64,000 bases of DNA from an uncultured Alphaproteobacteria bacterium (GTDB taxonomy: Bacteria; Pseudomonadota; Alphaproteobacteria; HIMB59). Of the stretch, positions 10,783 through 21,321 are shown in pieces. The stretch's first letter is position 1, and every line of letters starts with the position of its first letter. The notes below the pieces were generated by a model. The model searched no databases. It was given only the letters and a program-made list of their open reading frames with translations, and was not told the origin of the DNA. The stretch covers positions 1 to 64,000 of the forward strand of contig CABYRQ010000001.1 of assembly GCA_902521485.1 (NCBI GenBank), read 5' to 3'. Both the position numbers and the translations under genes were made by a program.

Positions 10783-12631
10783 CTTTATTACCCTTAACTT
10801 TTTTATGTTTAACTATTTGAAATAGTGCGCTGGGTGTAATACCTGAAATTTTACCAGCGTCATGTAAATTTTCAGGTTTATGTTTGTTTAATTTTTCTAA
10901 AATTTCTTTAGATAAAGAAGGGATTTTATTGAAATCTATATTTGTTAAATTCATATTCTTATTTTTATAAAGTTGATCATAGGATTTTTTTTCTCTTTCA
11001 TAAAAAACATCATACTTCGAGTCAAAATATATTTTAGTTAATAATTTTTGAGTTATAGTGAGATTGAAAAATTTTTCGAATTTATCTTTAGAGGGATCTA
11101 AGAATTTTAAAACCTCAAATCCATTTCTTACCTTTCCATCTTTTTTTACTTTGATATTTTTTTTCATCAAATCATTTGGCGAATATTTAAGTTGATTTAA
11201 TTTATTTAATATTTTTTTTTCATTTTTTATATTTTTTGAAATAAAAGAATATTCAATTTTATTAAAAGACTTTGGGTTTATAATTGTTGAAAATCGTTCA
11301 TAAGAATTATCAGTTCTGAGCTTCAATCTATTTTCAGCTCTTGATGTAAACATCCTATATGGTTCTGTAACGCCTAATTTTGTTAAATCATCAACCAATA
11401 CCCCAATATAACTGTTATCTCTTTCAAAAACTTTTTCATTAAATTTTATTTTTTTTATTTTTATTGCAGCATGAATCGCTGCATATATACCCTGCCCTGC
11501 TGCTTCTTCATAACCTGTAGTTCCATTTATTTGGCCTGCTAAAAAAAAGTTTTCTATTTTTTTTGTTTCAAAATTATTTTTTAATTCTCTAGGGTCAACA
11601 GAGTCATATTCAACTGCGTATCCAAATTGATTTACCTCGCATTCTTCTAGACCTTTTATTGATCTTAAAAATTTTAGTTGGATCTTTTTATCTAAAGAAT
11701 TTGATATACCATTTGGATAAACTAGATCAGAGTTTAAACCCTCTGGTTCTAAAAAAATATTGTGACCGTTTCTATCTCCAAACTTTGTTATTTTATCTTC
11801 AATTGAAGGACAGTACCTTACACCTTGAGATTTAATTATACCTGAGTACATCGCTGACTTGTCAAGATTATCTCTGATTATTTTATGTGTCTTATTATTA
11901 GTTTTAGTAATGAAACAGTTGATTTTTATGTTCGTATTTTGTTTTGTAAAATATGATAGAAATATACCATTATTTTCAGATATCTGGGGCTCTAGAACAT
12001 CGTAATTAATAGATTTAGCATATATTCTCGGAGGTGTACCTGTTTTCAGCCTCATTGTTTTAAAATTCTTATTTATAAACTTTGCAAGAGCTTTTGAAGA
12101 GCTATTTCCTATTCTACCTGCTTCTTGCGACTCATTACCAAAATAAATCTTTCCATTGAGAAAAGTTCCTGTCGTAAGAATAACTGCCTTTGATTTTATT
12201 TTTCCAATATTAGATAGTTCAACGCCTATAATTTTATTATTTTTTTCTAATATATTAATAGCTTCGTCTTCAATAAGGTCAATTTTAGAAGATTTAATAA
12301 ATTTTTTCATGTTTTGAAAGTATAAATCTCTATCAATCTGAGCTCTTACACCCCATACTGCTGGACCTTTAGAAAGATTTAATACTCTGTAATGTATTGC
12401 TGATTTGTCACCAATTTTACAAATTACACCTCCTAAAATGTCAACTTCACTTGCTATATGTGTCTTACCAACTCCTCCAATACTAGGATTGCATGATAAT
12501 TTTCCCAAATCTGAGTAATTTTTAGTTATAAGTGCGGTTTTTAGGCCATATTTGTCAGAAATATTAGCTGCTTCTATTCCAGCATGACCAGCACCAATAA
12601 CTACAACATCATAATGTTCCACGTGAAACAA
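10775..12631 (-). CDS. mnmG: tRNA uridine 5-carboxymethylaminomethyl modification enzyme MnmG (TTG start)
   Basis: YDVVVIGAGHAGIEAA, LSCNPSIGGVGKTH, GTFLNGKIYFG, GTTGYEEAAGQG. Confidence 0.97.
   Translation of the reverse strand: MFHVEHYDVVVIGAGHAGIEAANISDKYGLKTALITKNYSDLGKLSCNPSIGGVGKTHIASEVDILGGVICKIGDKSAIHYRVLNLSKGPAVWGVRAQIDRDLYFQNMKKFIKSSKIDLIEDEAINILEKNNKIIGVELSNIGKIKSKAVILTTGTFLNGKIYFGNESQEAGRIGNSSSKALAKFINKNFKTMRLKTGTPPRIYAKSINYDVLEPQISENNGIFLSYFTKQNTNIKINCFITKTNNKTHKIIRDNLDKSAMYSGIIKSQGVRYCPSIEDKITKFGDRNGHNIFLEPEGLNSDLVYPNGISNSLDKKIQLKFLRSIKGLEECEVNQFGYAVEYDSVDPRELKNNFETKKIENFFLAGQINGTTGYEEAAGQGIYAAIHAAIKIKKIKFNEKVFERDNSYIGVLVDDLTKLGVTEPYRMFTSRAENRLKLRTDNSYERFSTIINPKSFNKIEYSFISKNIKNEKKILNKLNQLKYSPNDLMKKNIKVKKDGKVRNGFEVLKFLDPSKDKFEKFFNLTITQKLLTKIYFDSKYDVFYEREKKSYDQLYKNKNMNLTNIDFNKIPSLSKEILEKLNKHKPENLHDAGKISGITPSALFQIVKHKKVKGNKVA
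12615..12630. promoter_or_regulatory. parS: parS-like ParB-binding site spanning the mnmG start
   Basis: TGTTCCACGTGAAACA versus consensus TGTTTCACGTGAAACA (15/16), within 3.5 kb of parAB. Confidence 0.9.
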
Positions 12632-12632
12632 T

Positions 12633-13958
12633 CTACTTTCCTATGCAAAATTTGCTAAAAACTCTATCGTAAACATCATCGTTATTAATATAACCAAATT
12701 CAAAAGAAAAATCATCTAATATATTTCTCATTAGATGGGCTATGATCAAAATATCCTTTTCCTTAGCAATATCATTTTCATATTCTAAGATTCTTGCCAA
12801 AAAGTCTATTTCTTCTAAATTAAGATCGGTCATTTTATGCTTGTTTTTTACATATTTTCTATGAATCGATGATAATTTTAATTTCTGGTATATTTTGTCT
12901 CTCTCTATACTATGATTTATTTTAATATTATCTGATTTATATTTATAAATATCAGATTTTGTCTCAATTAAACTATAATTCTTATGTATCATGAAATCCT
13001 TGAAAAGTGCTGATATATCGGATTTTTTAGTATTTTGATCGATTAATACAAAAAAATGGTCAATTTCCCTCGATATTTTCTGTGCTTTTTTATAGCCATA
13101 TCTCTCTATTTTACCTTGTTTAGATCTTTGACCCGCTGTATCGAAGATTTCAAAGCGATTACTATTAATTATAAAGTCATTTGAAAGAATATCCCTAGTG
13201 GTGCCCTTAATATTTGTGACAATTGCTCTATCTTTATCGATAATTTTATTAAATAGAGTTGATTTACCAACATTTACCGGGCCTACCAACATAATTCTAC
13301 AAATATTTTTTTGTTCTATATTTGTTCTATTTTTGTGTAATAAATTATTACAGCTAGTAAAAAATACCCTTATCTTTTTCTTTATTTTATTAAAATTAAA
13401 ATCCTCATCATCAACGAAGTCTATGGAAGCAGTAATTTCTGAGAATAAATTTATAACTTCTTCTCTTAGAGGGGCAAGACCGCTGACCATATCCCCCTCA
13501 AAAAGAAGTTTTTTATCGTACTCTAAACCCGAAAAACTCTCGTTAGAAATTATTCCATTAATTGCCTTAGCTTGTTTTAGAGAATTCTTGCTATTTAGAA
13601 CAGATCTGTAAGAAAACTCTCCATTTTTTGCTAACCGTAAACCTGGGACTTTTAGGTTCTTTAATAACTGCTCAAACTGACTCGCTATCAGCGGTGAACC
13701 ATGTAAAAAAATTTCACAAACATCCTCTCCCGTAAAAGATTTGGGAGATTTAAAATATACTACACTACACTCATCCAATATGGTTTCATCTTGTTGGTAA
13801 ATTTTAACAATTCGGATTAAAGAGTGATCTTTAGAAAAATTTTTTTTGGTGATTTTCTTTAAAATATTCAAAACATCATCACCTGAAATTCTATAACCAA
13901 TAACTGGAGCTTTCACCAAGGGGGTAAAGTTTGAATATATTGTTCCAGACTTAAACAA
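12633..13958 (-). CDS. mnmE: tRNA modification GTPase MnmE
   Basis: LVGPVNVGKSTLFNKIIDKDRAIVTNIKGTTRD, DTAGQR, C-terminal FCIGK. Confidence 0.96.
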   Translation of the reverse strand: MFKSGTIYSNFTPLVKAPVIGYRISGDDVLNILKKITKKNFSKDHSLIRIVKIYQQDETILDECSVVYFKSPKSFTGEDVCEIFLHGSPLIASQFEQLLKNLKVPGLRLAKNGEFSYRSVLNSKNSLKQAKAINGIISNESFSGLEYDKKLLFEGDMVSGLAPLREEVINLFSEITASIDFVDDEDFNFNKIKKKIRVFFTSCNNLLHKNRTNIEQKNICRIMLVGPVNVGKSTLFNKIIDKDRAIVTNIKGTTRDILSNDFIINSNRFEIFDTAGQRSKQGKIERYGYKKAQKISREIDHFFVLIDQNTKKSDISALFKDFMIHKNYSLIETKSDIYKYKSDNIKINHSIERDKIYQKLKLSSIHRKYVKNKHKMTDLNLEEIDFLARILEYENDIAKEKDILIIAHLMRNILDDFSFEFGYINNDDVYDRVFSKFCIGK

Positions 13959-14024
13959 AACTTGGTTATTATAAATTTATAATTATTCTAGTCCACCTAT
14001 GAAAAGAACAAAAAGCATAATCAA

Positions 14025-14936
14025 TTGATATTAACTAAACCAAATCACATTAAAATTTATGGTCATAGAGGGGCTAGGGGAGACCTACCAGAAAATACTT
14101 TGGAAAGTTTTATGTATTTATTTGAAAATAAAATTACCGCTTACGAAACAGATATCTTACTTACCAAGGACTTAATTCCGGTCGTTTATCATGATTTTAG
14201 ATTAAATCCAGCCCTTACAAAAGATGCTCAAGGTAATTGGATCGAAGATAATGATATTAAAATTTTCGATTTAACTTATGAAGAATTGTCTGAATTTAAA
14301 ATTGGAGAAATTAATAAAAAATCTAAATACGGAAGGAGATTTAATAATCAAAAAAGTTTAGGGAAAATAAAAATCCCTAAATTATCTGATCTACTTGAAT
14401 TAACATCGAATTATATTTCAGATGATTTGATAATTAATTTAGAGATTAAATCAACACCTGTTGAAGACAACTTAACACCCCCTCCGAATGTAATGGCAAG
14501 ATTAATAATTGATGAGGTTAATAAAACAGAATTAAAAGATAAAATAATCTACTCGTCTTTTGATTGGAGAATTTTAAGAGAAATAAAAAATTTAGACTCC
14601 AAAGTCTCAAGAGCTTATTTAACATCTGAGCTTAAAGGAAAAATATATGATAAATCACCTTGGTTAGACTTCATGCCGTTATACGATAGCGATAGCAGAG
14701 AGTTACCCAGGCTTATCAAAACATTAGGCGGGGAGGCGTGGCATCCTAAACGTAAAGATATAGATAAAGGCGTGGTTAGAATTTCTCATGAGGAAGGACT
14801 TCCTGTGAACGTTTGGACTGTTAATGAAAAATATGAGATGTTGAGAATGATAGAATACGGTGTTGATGGAATTATAACAGATTATCCTTTGAGGTTAAAA
14901 GAGCTATGTAAGAAAGAAGGTGTGAATTGGTTTTAA
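14025..14936 (+). CDS. glycerophosphodiester phosphodiesterase
   Basis: YGHRGARGDLPENTLESF, VVYHDFRLN, VNVWTVNEKYEM..GVDGIITDYP. Confidence 0.93.
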   Translation: MILTKPNHIKIYGHRGARGDLPENTLESFMYLFENKITAYETDILLTKDLIPVVYHDFRLNPALTKDAQGNWIEDNDIKIFDLTYEELSEFKIGEINKKSKYGRRFNNQKSLGKIKIPKLSDLLELTSNYISDDLIINLEIKSTPVEDNLTPPPNVMARLIIDEVNKTELKDKIIYSSFDWRILREIKNLDSKVSRAYLTSELKGKIYDKSPWLDFMPLYDSDSRELPRLIKTLGGEAWHPKRKDIDKGVVRISHEEGLPVNVWTVNEKYEMLRMIEYGVDGIITDYPLRLKELCKKEGVNWF

Positions 14937-15036
14937 TTTTTGAAATTATATTATTTATGAATTGTAAAGATATGACGAAGAAAATAAATTGGACAACAAA
15001 ATAGTTAATAGAAAGTTAATTTATTTTTTATAAAAA

Positions 15037-17193
15037 TTGATGAAAATAATATTAATCTTATTATTCCTACTTCCCTGCATTTCTAATGGATTGACTTTTA
15101 AAGACGGTGAAGAAGTGGATAATTCTCAGTCTAATAAAACATCTCAAAATTCAAATAATATAGAAACCTTGAAAAGTGAAAATAAATCATTCAAGCCATT
15201 TGAATGTAGTAAATTAGATACTGAACACTTAAGAATAAACAATCTTAATAATTGCCTAATTGTTCAAGAACTTTCTAATAAATACGAGGTGAAATCACAG
15301 GATTTTGATACCAACACGTGGAACAGTCCACTTCTTTTAAGATATATTGATATTAATGGCGAAGTAAAAATTTTAGCTCATACTTGGAATAATGTAGTTG
15401 AGTGGGGGCAAAGCTCAAACAAACAACCATTTTCACATTTAGCAATTATAGATATCCCGAACCTAAGCATGATTTTCGAAAAAAAAATAAATCAGATAGA
15501 CTCTTACCACTATACTCTTCCATTAACAGCACGGAGAGTTGACACAATTGATACAGATAATGATGGTAACAAAGAAATAATTTATTTATCTAACAAAGAA
15601 GATGGCAGAAATAGAAATAGTAGCTGGAAAGACGTTAACTACATATTTGACTTAAATGACAATAGCTTGAGTAAATTTGGGTCTTCCCATTTTTCTCATG
15701 ACTTAATGTACACTGACTTTAATAATGACGGATTTCTTGAAGTGATTGATTATTTCTACGATCCAGGTGGGCAGATTGAGATTTGTGATTTAAAAAATAG
15801 TAAATGCACAAAAGCTAAAAATTCAAATCAATTTATCGAAATTGGCTTTAATCATATTTTGCCATCAAAAGATGGGGCAATTATTTTTGGTGGATGTCCA
15901 AATTTAGGTGATACATCATTTTGTTGGTCAAAAATCAATTACAAAAATAATAAAATTAGTTTTCAAAAACTTGATAGTTATGAACTAAAGCCTAAGCCTC
16001 AGGATGAGGCTCAGTTCTTAATATGGACAGGGGATGTTACTAAAAAGCCTGGTTACTGGGTTAAGGGTTCAGATAAAAAAGAATTTAAACAGGCAGATAG
16101 AGCATGGATGTCTACCACAATAGATTTTAATGATGATGGTTTTATGGATAGTATTGGTATTGAAAAAGAGGTTGTCTGTAAAAGAAAAGACTCGACTAAG
16201 CCTTTTAACCGAAGTGGTGGTGATTGCAAAGAGGAAGCATTCTTATATATTTTTGAGAATAAGGATAATAGTAATTTCGAGAAACATCAAATTATTCCAA
16301 CAACAATTAACGATGCATTTAGAATAGAGAAAGCTGATATAAACAAAGATGGAACGGTTGATTTGTATGGATTTAGAGAAGGTTATTTTAATCCATGGAG
16401 TGTTTGTAGTAGACCACAATTAAATTCAATTTACTTAAATAAAAATAATGAGTATTTTGTTCATGCTTCAAGTAAATTAATTGAAGAAAATTTTGGTCTT
16501 TATGGTTGCGAAAGAGCTTCCAGTTTTTTTGAGAAAGACGGACAATACTACCGTTTATTTTTGACAACCCCTAATGAAAAGGCTGATGTCGCTTATGTTG
16601 GCATAGAAAATTATACAGGTAAATTTTTATCTAATAAAACAGATATCGTAAATATTAAACGGCAAGATACTAACAATAAAGTAAATGATGAAAAAAATAT
16701 TTCTGAGGAATTTTTATCAATAGTTAGTATTTTAAATTATGTTAATCCATTAAATAAAACAGGGGTTAATTCATTTAAACCCATGTTAAAGCCAGTTTAT
16801 TTTGACTCACTTGGTATTAATTTAACAGGGGCGAAGCTAATTACTTTTGAGAAAGATTATGTAATGTATGAAGGATTATTCAATTATAAAGAGATTGAAT
16901 TTTCCATAACACTTTGTGCACAATACTGGGAAGAACATAAGTTTCTTGGTAATCTTGTTGGTTTTAATTATGCGAATGGTTTTGGTAATATCGAAAAGTT
17001 AAAAAAATATGGAATAGGTTGGTGTGGAAATACGATTGGCTTTGTTGGACATTGGGATGGAGATGAAACAATAAAAACTGAAACTGAATTATTCCCTTTT
17101 TTAAAGGAAATAGAAAAAAACTGGCCTAAAATATTAAGGAATTTCTCGATATTAGACGAAAGTCAAAATAAAATCGTAAAGGGTTGGAAATAA
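15037..17193 (+). CDS. exported protein with FG-GAP/VCBS-like D-x-D/N-x-D/N-G repeats
   Basis: ORF 718 aa; signal peptide; TDNDGNKEIIY, DFNNDGFLEVID, DFNDDGFMDSIG, DINKDGTVDLYG. Confidence 0.65.
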   Translation: MMKIILILLFLLPCISNGLTFKDGEEVDNSQSNKTSQNSNNIETLKSENKSFKPFECSKLDTEHLRINNLNNCLIVQELSNKYEVKSQDFDTNTWNSPLLLRYIDINGEVKILAHTWNNVVEWGQSSNKQPFSHLAIIDIPNLSMIFEKKINQIDSYHYTLPLTARRVDTIDTDNDGNKEIIYLSNKEDGRNRNSSWKDVNYIFDLNDNSLSKFGSSHFSHDLMYTDFNNDGFLEVIDYFYDPGGQIEICDLKNSKCTKAKNSNQFIEIGFNHILPSKDGAIIFGGCPNLGDTSFCWSKINYKNNKISFQKLDSYELKPKPQDEAQFLIWTGDVTKKPGYWVKGSDKKEFKQADRAWMSTTIDFNDDGFMDSIGIEKEVVCKRKDSTKPFNRSGGDCKEEAFLYIFENKDNSNFEKHQIIPTTINDAFRIEKADINKDGTVDLYGFREGYFNPWSVCSRPQLNSIYLNKNNEYFVHASSKLIEENFGLYGCERASSFFEKDGQYYRLFLTTPNEKADVAYVGIENYTGKFLSNKTDIVNIKRQDTNNKVNDEKNISEEFLSIVSILNYVNPLNKTGVNSFKPMLKPVYFDSLGINLTGAKLITFEKDYVMYEGLFNYKEIEFSITLCAQYWEEHKFLGNLVGFNYANGFGNIEKLKKYGIGWCGNTIGFVGHWDGDETIKTETELFPFLKEIEKNWPKILRNFSILDESQNKIVKGWK

Positions 17194-17195
17194 AA

Positions 17196-18452
17196 CTACT
17201 GATTCATACTGCTGAAAAACTCTTCATTAGTTTTACAGTCTTTCATCTTATCTAGAAGGAATTCCATGGCATCTACAGTGCCCATAGAGGATAGAATTTT
17301 CCTTAAAATAAAAACTTTTTGGAGATCCCCAGCATCTAAGAGTAAATCTTCTTTTCTGGTGCCTGACTTTTGAACATCAATTGCAGGATATGTTCTCTTA
17401 TCAGATAATTTTCTGTCGAGGACAATTTCTGAATTACCGGTACCTTTAAATTCTTCAAAAATTACTTCATCCATTCTACTACCTGTTTCTATTAGCGCAG
17501 TTGCAATAATTGTTAATGAACCACCTTCTTCTATATTTCTAGCTGCACCAAAAAATCTTTTAGGTCTTTGAAGTGCATTAGCATCTACACCACCTGTTAA
17601 AACTTTACCACTTGAAGGTACAACAGTGTTATATGCTCTTCCTAATCTAGTAATGGAGTCTAAAAGAATTACTACATCATATTTATTCTCAGCTAGTCTT
17701 TTAGCTTTTTCAATCACCATTTCTGCAACTTGGACGTGTCTTGCAGCTGGCTCATCGAATGTTGAACTAATTACTTCACCTTTAACAGATCGTTGCATAT
17801 CTGTAACCTCCTCCGGTCTTTCGTCTATTAAAAGAACCATTAGATAAACTTCAGGAAAATTTTCTGCAATTGACTTAGCAATTTTTTGTAGGATTACAGT
17901 TTTACCTGATCTAGGTGGTGCAACAATTAAAGATCTTTGTCCAGCTCCAACTGGAGCAATAATGTCTATAATTCTTGACGATAAATCTGTATCTGGTTTT
18001 TCTGTTTCTAAATTAAATTTTTTCTCTGGATAAAGAGGGGTTAGGTTATCAAAGTTTGTTTTGAATTTATTATTTTTAGCAATTTCTATAAAATTTACTT
18101 TGTTGGTTTCTACTAGTGCAAAGTATCTTTCGCCATCTTTGGGAGGACGAATTGGGCCCTCTAGTGTGTCACCTTTTCTAAGACCGTATTTCTTTATTTG
18201 ATTAGGGCTGACGTATATGTCATCTGGTCCTGGAAGATAATTAGAGTTTGCTGATCTTAAAAATCCAAATCCATCCTGCATTGTTTCTAATACGCCTTCA
18301 CCTATAATTTCTTCATTTTTCTCTGCAAATTTCTTTAGAACAGAAAAATATATGTCTTGCTTTTTTAAACCAGAGGCGTTTTCAATTCCTAAAGACTCAG
18401 CATAATCTAATAGTTCTTGAGGTTTTTTATCTTTTAGTTCGTTTAAATGCAT
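17196..18452 (-). CDS. rho: transcription termination factor Rho
   Basis: [50 protein letters not shown]. Confidence 0.97.
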   Translation of the reverse strand: MHLNELKDKKPQELLDYAESLGIENASGLKKQDIYFSVLKKFAEKNEEIIGEGVLETMQDGFGFLRSANSNYLPGPDDIYVSPNQIKKYGLRKGDTLEGPIRPPKDGERYFALVETNKVNFIEIAKNNKFKTNFDNLTPLYPEKKFNLETEKPDTDLSSRIIDIIAPVGAGQRSLIVAPPRSGKTVILQKIAKSIAENFPEVYLMVLLIDERPEEVTDMQRSVKGEVISSTFDEPAARHVQVAEMVIEKAKRLAENKYDVVILLDSITRLGRAYNTVVPSSGKVLTGGVDANALQRPKRFFGAARNIEEGGSLTIIATALIETGSRMDEVIFEEFKGTGNSEIVLDRKLSDKRTYPAIDVQKSGTRKEDLLLDAGDLQKVFILRKILSSMGTVDAMEFLLDKMKDCKTNEEFFSSMNQ

Positions 18453-18686
18453 ATTGGAAATTACCTAGATAGTCAGATACGTTGATATGGTATATAACAA
18501 AAAATAAAGAGAAAATATATATATTTATATATAGATATGTTGTTGTATGTCGAATGATGGGGATTAACATCTTCTTATTCAAAAAAACCTATATTTAAGT
18601 ACTTTTTTAGTTATTTAATAACAAATGTTGATAACTTAATATTAATAAATTAAAGGTAATTTTATTGTTAAAAACTCGAAAATTTC
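18453..18686. other. oriC: candidate chromosomal replication origin (rho-maf intergenic)
   Basis: AT-rich divergent gap; TGTTGATAA (revcomp TTATCAACA, one-mismatch DnaA box) at 18626-18634; AT-only stretch ATATATATATTTATATATAGATAT; parS about 6 kb away; rho/maf synteny near alphaproteobacterial origins. Confidence 0.5.
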
Positions 18687-19280
18687 ATGAATAACTCATT
18701 TAATCCACAATTAATCAAACAGGTTATCATAGGTACTAAGAGCCAATCTAGAAGAAAAATATTTAAATTAATGAATTTTAGATTTCAGTACAGATCACCT
18801 AACATAAATGAAAAAAAAGTAAAAGATTTAAATAATGATAAATATGATGCATTAAAAATTGCAAAAGCTAAGGCCGAATATCTTTCTAAAAAATATAGTA
18901 ATAAAATTATCGTAACTTTTGATACAACAATCCTATTTAAAAAAAAAACAATTTATAAATGTAACAATCCTGAATGTTGTAAAAGAACCCTTAAAGCATT
19001 TAATGATAAATCTCACGAACTTTACACGGCAATGATTTTTATGATCAATAACAATCTTATCAAAAGTACTCTTACAAAAACTAACATTGCTTTTAAAAAT
19101 ACAAGAGTGAGAGATATAAATAATTACGTTAATAAGAATTTTAAACAAGTGTCTAAAGCCGTAGGTTGTTATAATATAGAAGGAAAAGGAAATTTTTTTT
19201 TTAAAGATATATATGGTAGTTATTTCAATATTATTGGTATAGATATTATTAATTTTTTAAAGACATTAAGAAGTATCTAA
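18687..19280 (+). CDS. maf: Maf-like nucleoside triphosphate pyrophosphatase (divergent)
   Basis: IIGTKSQSRRKIFKLMNF, SPNINEKKV, TFDTTI (usual GADTVV), VGCYNIEGKG..F..IYGSYFNIIGI. Confidence 0.75.
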   Translation: MNNSFNPQLIKQVIIGTKSQSRRKIFKLMNFRFQYRSPNINEKKVKDLNNDKYDALKIAKAKAEYLSKKYSNKIIVTFDTTILFKKKTIYKCNNPECCKRTLKAFNDKSHELYTAMIFMINNNLIKSTLTKTNIAFKNTRVRDINNYVNKNFKQVSKAVGCYNIEGKGNFFFKDIYGSYFNIIGIDIINFLKTLRSI

Positions 19281-20090
19281 ATGAATAAAAAAAAAATAGG
19301 CATTGTAGCAAAAAAACTAAATCATTCACTATCGCCATTCATACATAATTATTGGTCAAGAAATAATAATTTTATTTATAGAAAATACGAGGTACAAGAA
19401 AAAAACATAGATAAGTTTTTCTATAATTATAGAAAAGATAAACGATTTGTTGGTTTTAATATTACAATACCATACAAAGAAAATATTATTGGTTTTTGCG
19501 ATAAAATTACCGCAAGAGCAAAAAAAATTGGTTCTGTAAATTTAATTTATAAAAAAAACAAAATAATTTTTGGTGATAACACAGATGTCATCGGTTTTAG
19601 TAAGACTTTTAATTCTTTGAAAATTAGAAACACAAAATCTGTATTATTGGTTGGTGCAGGAGGAGCCGCGAGAGCAATTTTATATTTTTTAAATCAAAAA
19701 AATATTGAAAAAATTGATATTTTTGCGACTTCTATAAGAAGAGAGGAAAACCTCAAAAAAAAATTTAAATTTGATCGTTTTCTGATCAGACCATCTCATC
19801 TCAAGAAAAGATATGATTTGATAATAAACGCATCCAGTGCAGGGATGACAAAAAAAAATAAAATAAGTAGAAATATCTTGAATTTAGTTAAGAAAGCTAA
19901 AGGAGTAATTGATATAGTTTATAACCCTATTGAAACAGATCTCTTAAAAAAAGCTAAAAAACATGACATAAAATTCTCAGGTGGATTGAAAATGCTTTTA
20001 GAACAAGCAAAACCATCATACGAAATATGGTCTGGTAAAAAGATAGAAATAGACAATAAAATTTATCAAATGCTTGTAAATAAATTATGA
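19281..20090 (+). CDS. aroE: shikimate dehydrogenase
   Basis: HSLSPFIHNYW, GFNITIPYKENI, DNTDVIGF, LVGAGGAARAI. Confidence 0.95.
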   Translation: MNKKKIGIVAKKLNHSLSPFIHNYWSRNNNFIYRKYEVQEKNIDKFFYNYRKDKRFVGFNITIPYKENIIGFCDKITARAKKIGSVNLIYKKNKIIFGDNTDVIGFSKTFNSLKIRNTKSVLLVGAGGAARAILYFLNQKNIEKIDIFATSIRREENLKKKFKFDRFLIRPSHLKKRYDLIINASSAGMTKKNKISRNILNLVKKAKGVIDIVYNPIETDLLKKAKKHDIKFSGGLKMLLEQAKPSYEIWSGKKIEIDNKIYQMLVNKL

Positions 20091-20644
20091 CCAAAGTTGC
20101 AGTTACAGGTAATATAGGATCAGGCAAAACTGAATTTATTAAATTTATCTCTAAGCTAGGTTTTTGTTGTATATCATCTGATGCTATAATTTCAAAACTA
20201 TACAATGATGACCGTACAAGAAAAATTATTTTAGAAAAATTGAAACTTCATGATCATAATTATAAAAAAGAAATTATTAAAATGTTACATAATGAAGAGT
20301 TTAATAGGAAACTTAAGAGAACAATATATCCTCTTTTATACGCCAAAAAAAAAATGATAGTCCAAAAACATCAATCTTATCAGCCAGTATTTTATGAAAT
20401 TCCATTGCTTTATGAAGAAAATTTATTCAATAATTTTAATGTCACGGTATTCGTAAACTCGGATACCACTAAGAGAAAACAAAGGGTTTTAAAAAGAGGT
20501 GTTACAGAAGATTATTTTAAATTAATGAATAATAAGCAGATTAAAGAGAATATAAAAATGAATAAATCAACTTTTACAGTAAACAATAATGGTTCAATCT
20601 TGAACTTACGTTTAAATATAATTAAATTATTAAACAAATTATGA
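20087..20644 (+). CDS. coaE: dephospho-CoA kinase
   Basis: VAVTGNIGSGKTEFIKF, SSDAIISKLY, EIPLLYEENLF. Confidence 0.93.
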   Translation: MTKVAVTGNIGSGKTEFIKFISKLGFCCISSDAIISKLYNDDRTRKIILEKLKLHDHNYKKEIIKMLHNEEFNRKLKRTIYPLLYAKKKMIVQKHQSYQPVFYEIPLLYEENLFNNFNVTVFVNSDTTKRKQRVLKRGVTEDYFKLMNNKQIKENIKMNKSTFTVNNNGSILNLRLNIIKLLNKL

Positions 20645-21321
20645 GAGAAATTATACTTGATATTGAGACCACAGGCTTAGAATTTAAAGAGGGACATAGG
20701 ATTATTGAAATTGGATGTATTGAACTTAACAAAAAAGAAGTCGGGGCAAACTATCATGAATATATAAATCCCTCTAAAACTCTTACTGAGGAGAATATTA
20801 AAATACACGGAATAACTAATGAATATTTATCAGATAAGCCGGTTTTTGAAGAGATCGCAGATAGCTTCTTAGAATTTATCCAAGATAGTTACATTGTTGC
20901 TCATAATGCATCTTTTGACATCGGTTTCTTAAACTTTGAGCTTGAGAAACTATCTAAACCGACAATATCGAAGGAAAGAGTTGTAGATACAATTAAAATT
21001 GCAAGACAACGGTTTCCAGGGCAGCAAGTATCATTAGACGCACTTATAAAGAAATTAAAAGTCACAACACATATAAATAGAGATCAACATGGTGCTTTAA
21101 AAGACGCTAAAATCTTGACTGATGTATATTTGGAGTTACAAGGCATAAACCAAATCGGATTGGAATTAAGTACGGCAAAATCAGAAAAAATTAACTTAGC
21201 TAGTGAGCCGAATTACTCATCCATCGTACTAACAAAAGAAGAGACAGAAGCCCATAAAGAGTTTATAAAAAATAAAATACCTAATTCAAATTGGGCTAAA
21301 ATGTTGAAAAACTATGAGTAG
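20641..21321 (+). CDS. dnaQ: DNA polymerase III epsilon subunit
   Basis: IILDIETTGL, GHRIIEIGCIEL, IVAHNASFDIGFLN, HGALKDAKILTDVYLEL. Confidence 0.95.
   Translation: MREIILDIETTGLEFKEGHRIIEIGCIELNKKEVGANYHEYINPSKTLTEENIKIHGITNEYLSDKPVFEEIADSFLEFIQDSYIVAHNASFDIGFLNFELEKLSKPTISKERVVDTIKIARQRFPGQQVSLDALIKKLKVTTHINRDQHGALKDAKILTDVYLELQGINQIGLELSTAKSEKINLASEPNYSSIVLTKEETEAHKEFIKNKIPNSNWAKMLKNYE

Noticed and set aside
13198-13611. 137-aa plus-strand ORF within mnmE
   Set aside because: Shadow ORF; mnmE motifs are unambiguous on the minus strand
15310-15330. Second parS-like site (ACCAACACGTGGAACA)
   Set aside because: Only the right half matches; inside coding DNA
18600-18660. CtrA sites (TTAA-N7-TTAA) in the candidate oriC
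   Set aside because: TTAA spacings found are N2 and N4, not N7
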